Shown here in pieces: positions 4,616-5,832 of a stretch of 5,832 bases of DNA. The translations under genes and the position numbers were made by a program. Origin of the DNA: DATKDU01 sp035512595 (GTDB lineage: Bacteria; Planctomycetota; Planctomycetia; Pirellulales; Pirellulaceae); contig DATKDU010000337.1 of NCBI GenBank assembly GCA_035512595.1, positions 1 through 5,832 on the forward strand, read 5' to 3'. The notes below the pieces were generated by a model, which saw only the letters and a program-made list of their open reading frames with translations, was not told the origin of the DNA and did not search any database. How positions within the stretch are numbered: the stretch's first letter is position 1; each line of letters opens with the position of its first letter.

Positions 4616-4650
4616 ATTCTGGATTTCTCACTCCGCATTCTGCACTCGCC
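4616..4650. repeat. Imperfect heptamer tandem repeat abutting the ATPase stop
   Basis: Five consecutive 7-mers on the plus strand: ATTCTGG, ATTTCTC, ACTCCGC, ATTCTGC, ACTCGCC. The array ends exactly at the ATPase stop codon (TGA, minus strand 4653-4651). On the minus strand it reads GCAGAATGCGGAGTG-like text, which I recall from intergenic repeats in planctomycetes. The remaining gap 4490-4615 shows no gene or clear signal beyond the lipase ribosome site. Confidence 0.55.
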
Positions 4651-5832
4651 TCATCCCGCCCCCACGCCCCGATCAAACTGATCCTGGTCCCGCTGGCTGA
4701 GGGCCAATGTCGATTCAAACATGCCGGGAGAAATCTGCCACACCGGGTTCTCGTCGGTGTGCGCGTTACAGTGGCTGACGATCGCCCGGTAGAGGAACTT
4801 GAACAATCGCCGCGGCACTCGCAGGTTGCGGAAGGCTTCGATCAGCCGGCCGTTGTTGATGCTCGGGTCGAACAGGTCGCGGAGATTGGGGTTCTCCGCC
4901 TCCGCGGCACACGCCTTGACACGGGCCGATGCCACGTCGAACAGCGCTTCGCCGGTCCACTCGAAGCTCGGCACCATGTTCTGCTTGTCGAGCCGCGCCC
5001 GCTGGTAGAAGTCCCGCTCCTCGCGCTCGATGAACCGCGTCAGCTCCAGCGGCAACATCAGCTTGATCCCCAGCCCAGGGTGTTTGAGGAATTTGTTGTC
5101 GAGCATCGGCCACAGCAGGGCCTTCATCAGCTCGGCCGAGCCGTTGATCAGGTGCGGCTCATCGATCCGGTCCACGAGGACGATAATGCCGCGGTAGCCG
5201 AGCGATTGAAGCATCCCCTGCAGCTTGAGGAGCAATTCATAGCGGTCATCGGTGCTGTCCTTGTTGGGGAGCGGCTGGCCGGAAAGTTCCGCGGCAGTGA
5301 AGTGCATCAGCACCTGCCGCAGGGCGTTGGTCTCGCGGTTGCCGACGCGCATCCGTTTGAGAATGCCGCGGGCCAGCCAGAAATTTCTCCACGCTTTCCA
5401 GGCCCAGGGAAGAAAGCCGGCCAGGCCGATCAGCGGATGGACCCACCAAGTTTGCGGAATCCAATCTTTCATGTCGCTGAAGTAAAGAACGAGCAGCAGC
5501 GTGATGTAGGCAACCAGCCAAGTGCAGCCGAGGACGAGTGGCCAGAACGAGAGCAGCGTGTTGTACTTCAGCCGCCGCCGCAGCTTGTGCCAGCGTCCCT
5601 TGAACGTCTCGCTCGTCGATTGGTCGTAGCATGCCGCCAGCAGGAGCAGGTCGCGGGCCTGGTGCTTGTCCAGCTTGTCCGCGTGCGTCGGATTGATGTC
5701 GCATTCGATCGCCGTGCTCGGCTGCTTGACGTCGAGCAGCCGATCGACCAGCCCCGTGACGCCGATCGCCAGGATGGAGTCCATGTGGTCCCACAGCTTC
5801 CACTGGGTCAGCACGCGGTCCGCCCGCCGGTT
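4651..5832 (-). CDS. KAP-like membrane P-loop ATPase, N-terminus cut by window edge
   Basis: A 393-residue C-terminal part of a larger protein; the frame is open through the right edge. The visible start (NRRADRVLTQWKLWDHMDSIL) reads as continuous protein, so the GTG at 5814 is unlikely to be the true start. After a basic stretch (FKGRWHKLRRRLKYN, about 77-91) come two hydrophobic segments, about 94-118 (LSFWPLVLGCTWLVAYITLLLVLYF) and 130-152. A Walker B-like strand follows, GIIVLVDRIDEP at about 215-226, with Asp and Glu placed for Mg and water activation. After that comes LMKALLWPMLDN and a helical C-terminus rich in Arg (RNLRVPRRLFKFL). Two membrane helices inserted ahead of Walker B match the plan of KAP NTPases. 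Walker A should lie beyond the window, so the assignment is inferred. The role is unknown. Confidence 0.7.
   Translation of the reverse strand, partial: NRRADRVLTQWKLWDHMDSILAIGVTGLVDRLLDVKQPSTAIECDINPTHADKLDKHQARDLLLLAACYDQSTSETFKGRWHKLRRRLKYNTLLSFWPLVLGCTWLVAYITLLLVLYFSDMKDWIPQTWWVHPLIGLAGFLPWAWKAWRNFWLARGILKRMRVGNRETNALRQVLMHFTAAELSGQPLPNKDSTDDRYELLLKLQGMLQSLGYRGIIVLVDRIDEPHLINGSAELMKALLWPMLDNKFLKHPGLGIKLMLPLELTRFIEREERDFYQRARLDKQNMVPSFEWTGEALFDVASARVKACAAEAENPNLRDLFDPSINNGRLIEAFRNLRVPRRLFKFLYRAIVSHCNAHTDENPVWQISPGMFESTLALSQRDQDQFDRGVGAG

Noticed and set aside
5812..5814. GTG as start of the KAP-like ATPase
   Set aside because: The frame continues upstream to the window edge with protein-like sequence (NRRADR), and the expected Walker A region is missing, so the true start is outside the window.

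Overview
The window looks like part of a GC-rich planctomycete chromosome (Pirellulales or Gemmatales type). Three things suggest this: an OmpA-like lipoprotein of the variant form I associate with planctomycetes, an interspersed repeat whose minus-strand translation contains SPTRKRG (a peptide I recall from many planctomycete gene models), and generally weak Shine-Dalgarno signals. This assignment rests on recalled family knowledge and was not checked by a search.

Layout. Positions 1-54 may hold the start of a minus-strand gene leaving the left edge. A small two-helix membrane protein may lie at 167-376 (+). It is followed by a decayed RHS/YD-repeat fragment (about 376-558) and two small hairpins. 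Two minus-strand genes follow: an 82-residue protein carrying an orphan NusG-type KOW domain (653-901) and, upstream of it, an OmpA-family lipoprotein (1016-1861). A 7-nt-modular inverted repeat with arms of about 32 bp abuts the lipoprotein start (1867-1939). A double zinc-ribbon protein (2140-2505, +) is bracketed by a 33-bp imperfect direct repeat. Next come a possible truncated secreted-protein ORF (2641-2831, +) and the SPTRKRG repeat. The right half is three minus-strand genes: a 5'-truncated KAP-like membrane P-loop ATPase (4651-5832), a class 3 lipase (3545-4489) and a GNAT acetyltransferase (2780-3277).

The minus-strand trio is co-oriented, but its gaps of 161 and 267 bp are filled with repeats, so a single operon is not established. 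No pathway obviously links the genes. The window reads as a mosaic of housekeeping-like and accessory genes separated by repetitive elements.

The most striking structure is between lipase and acetyltransferase. Four copies of one small palindrome lie at 3338-3540 as two nested inverted pairs around a central hairpin at 3427-3448, a REPIN-like arrangement about 200 bp long. I see no tRNA, rRNA, CRISPR array, intact transposase or clearly new multi-gene system.
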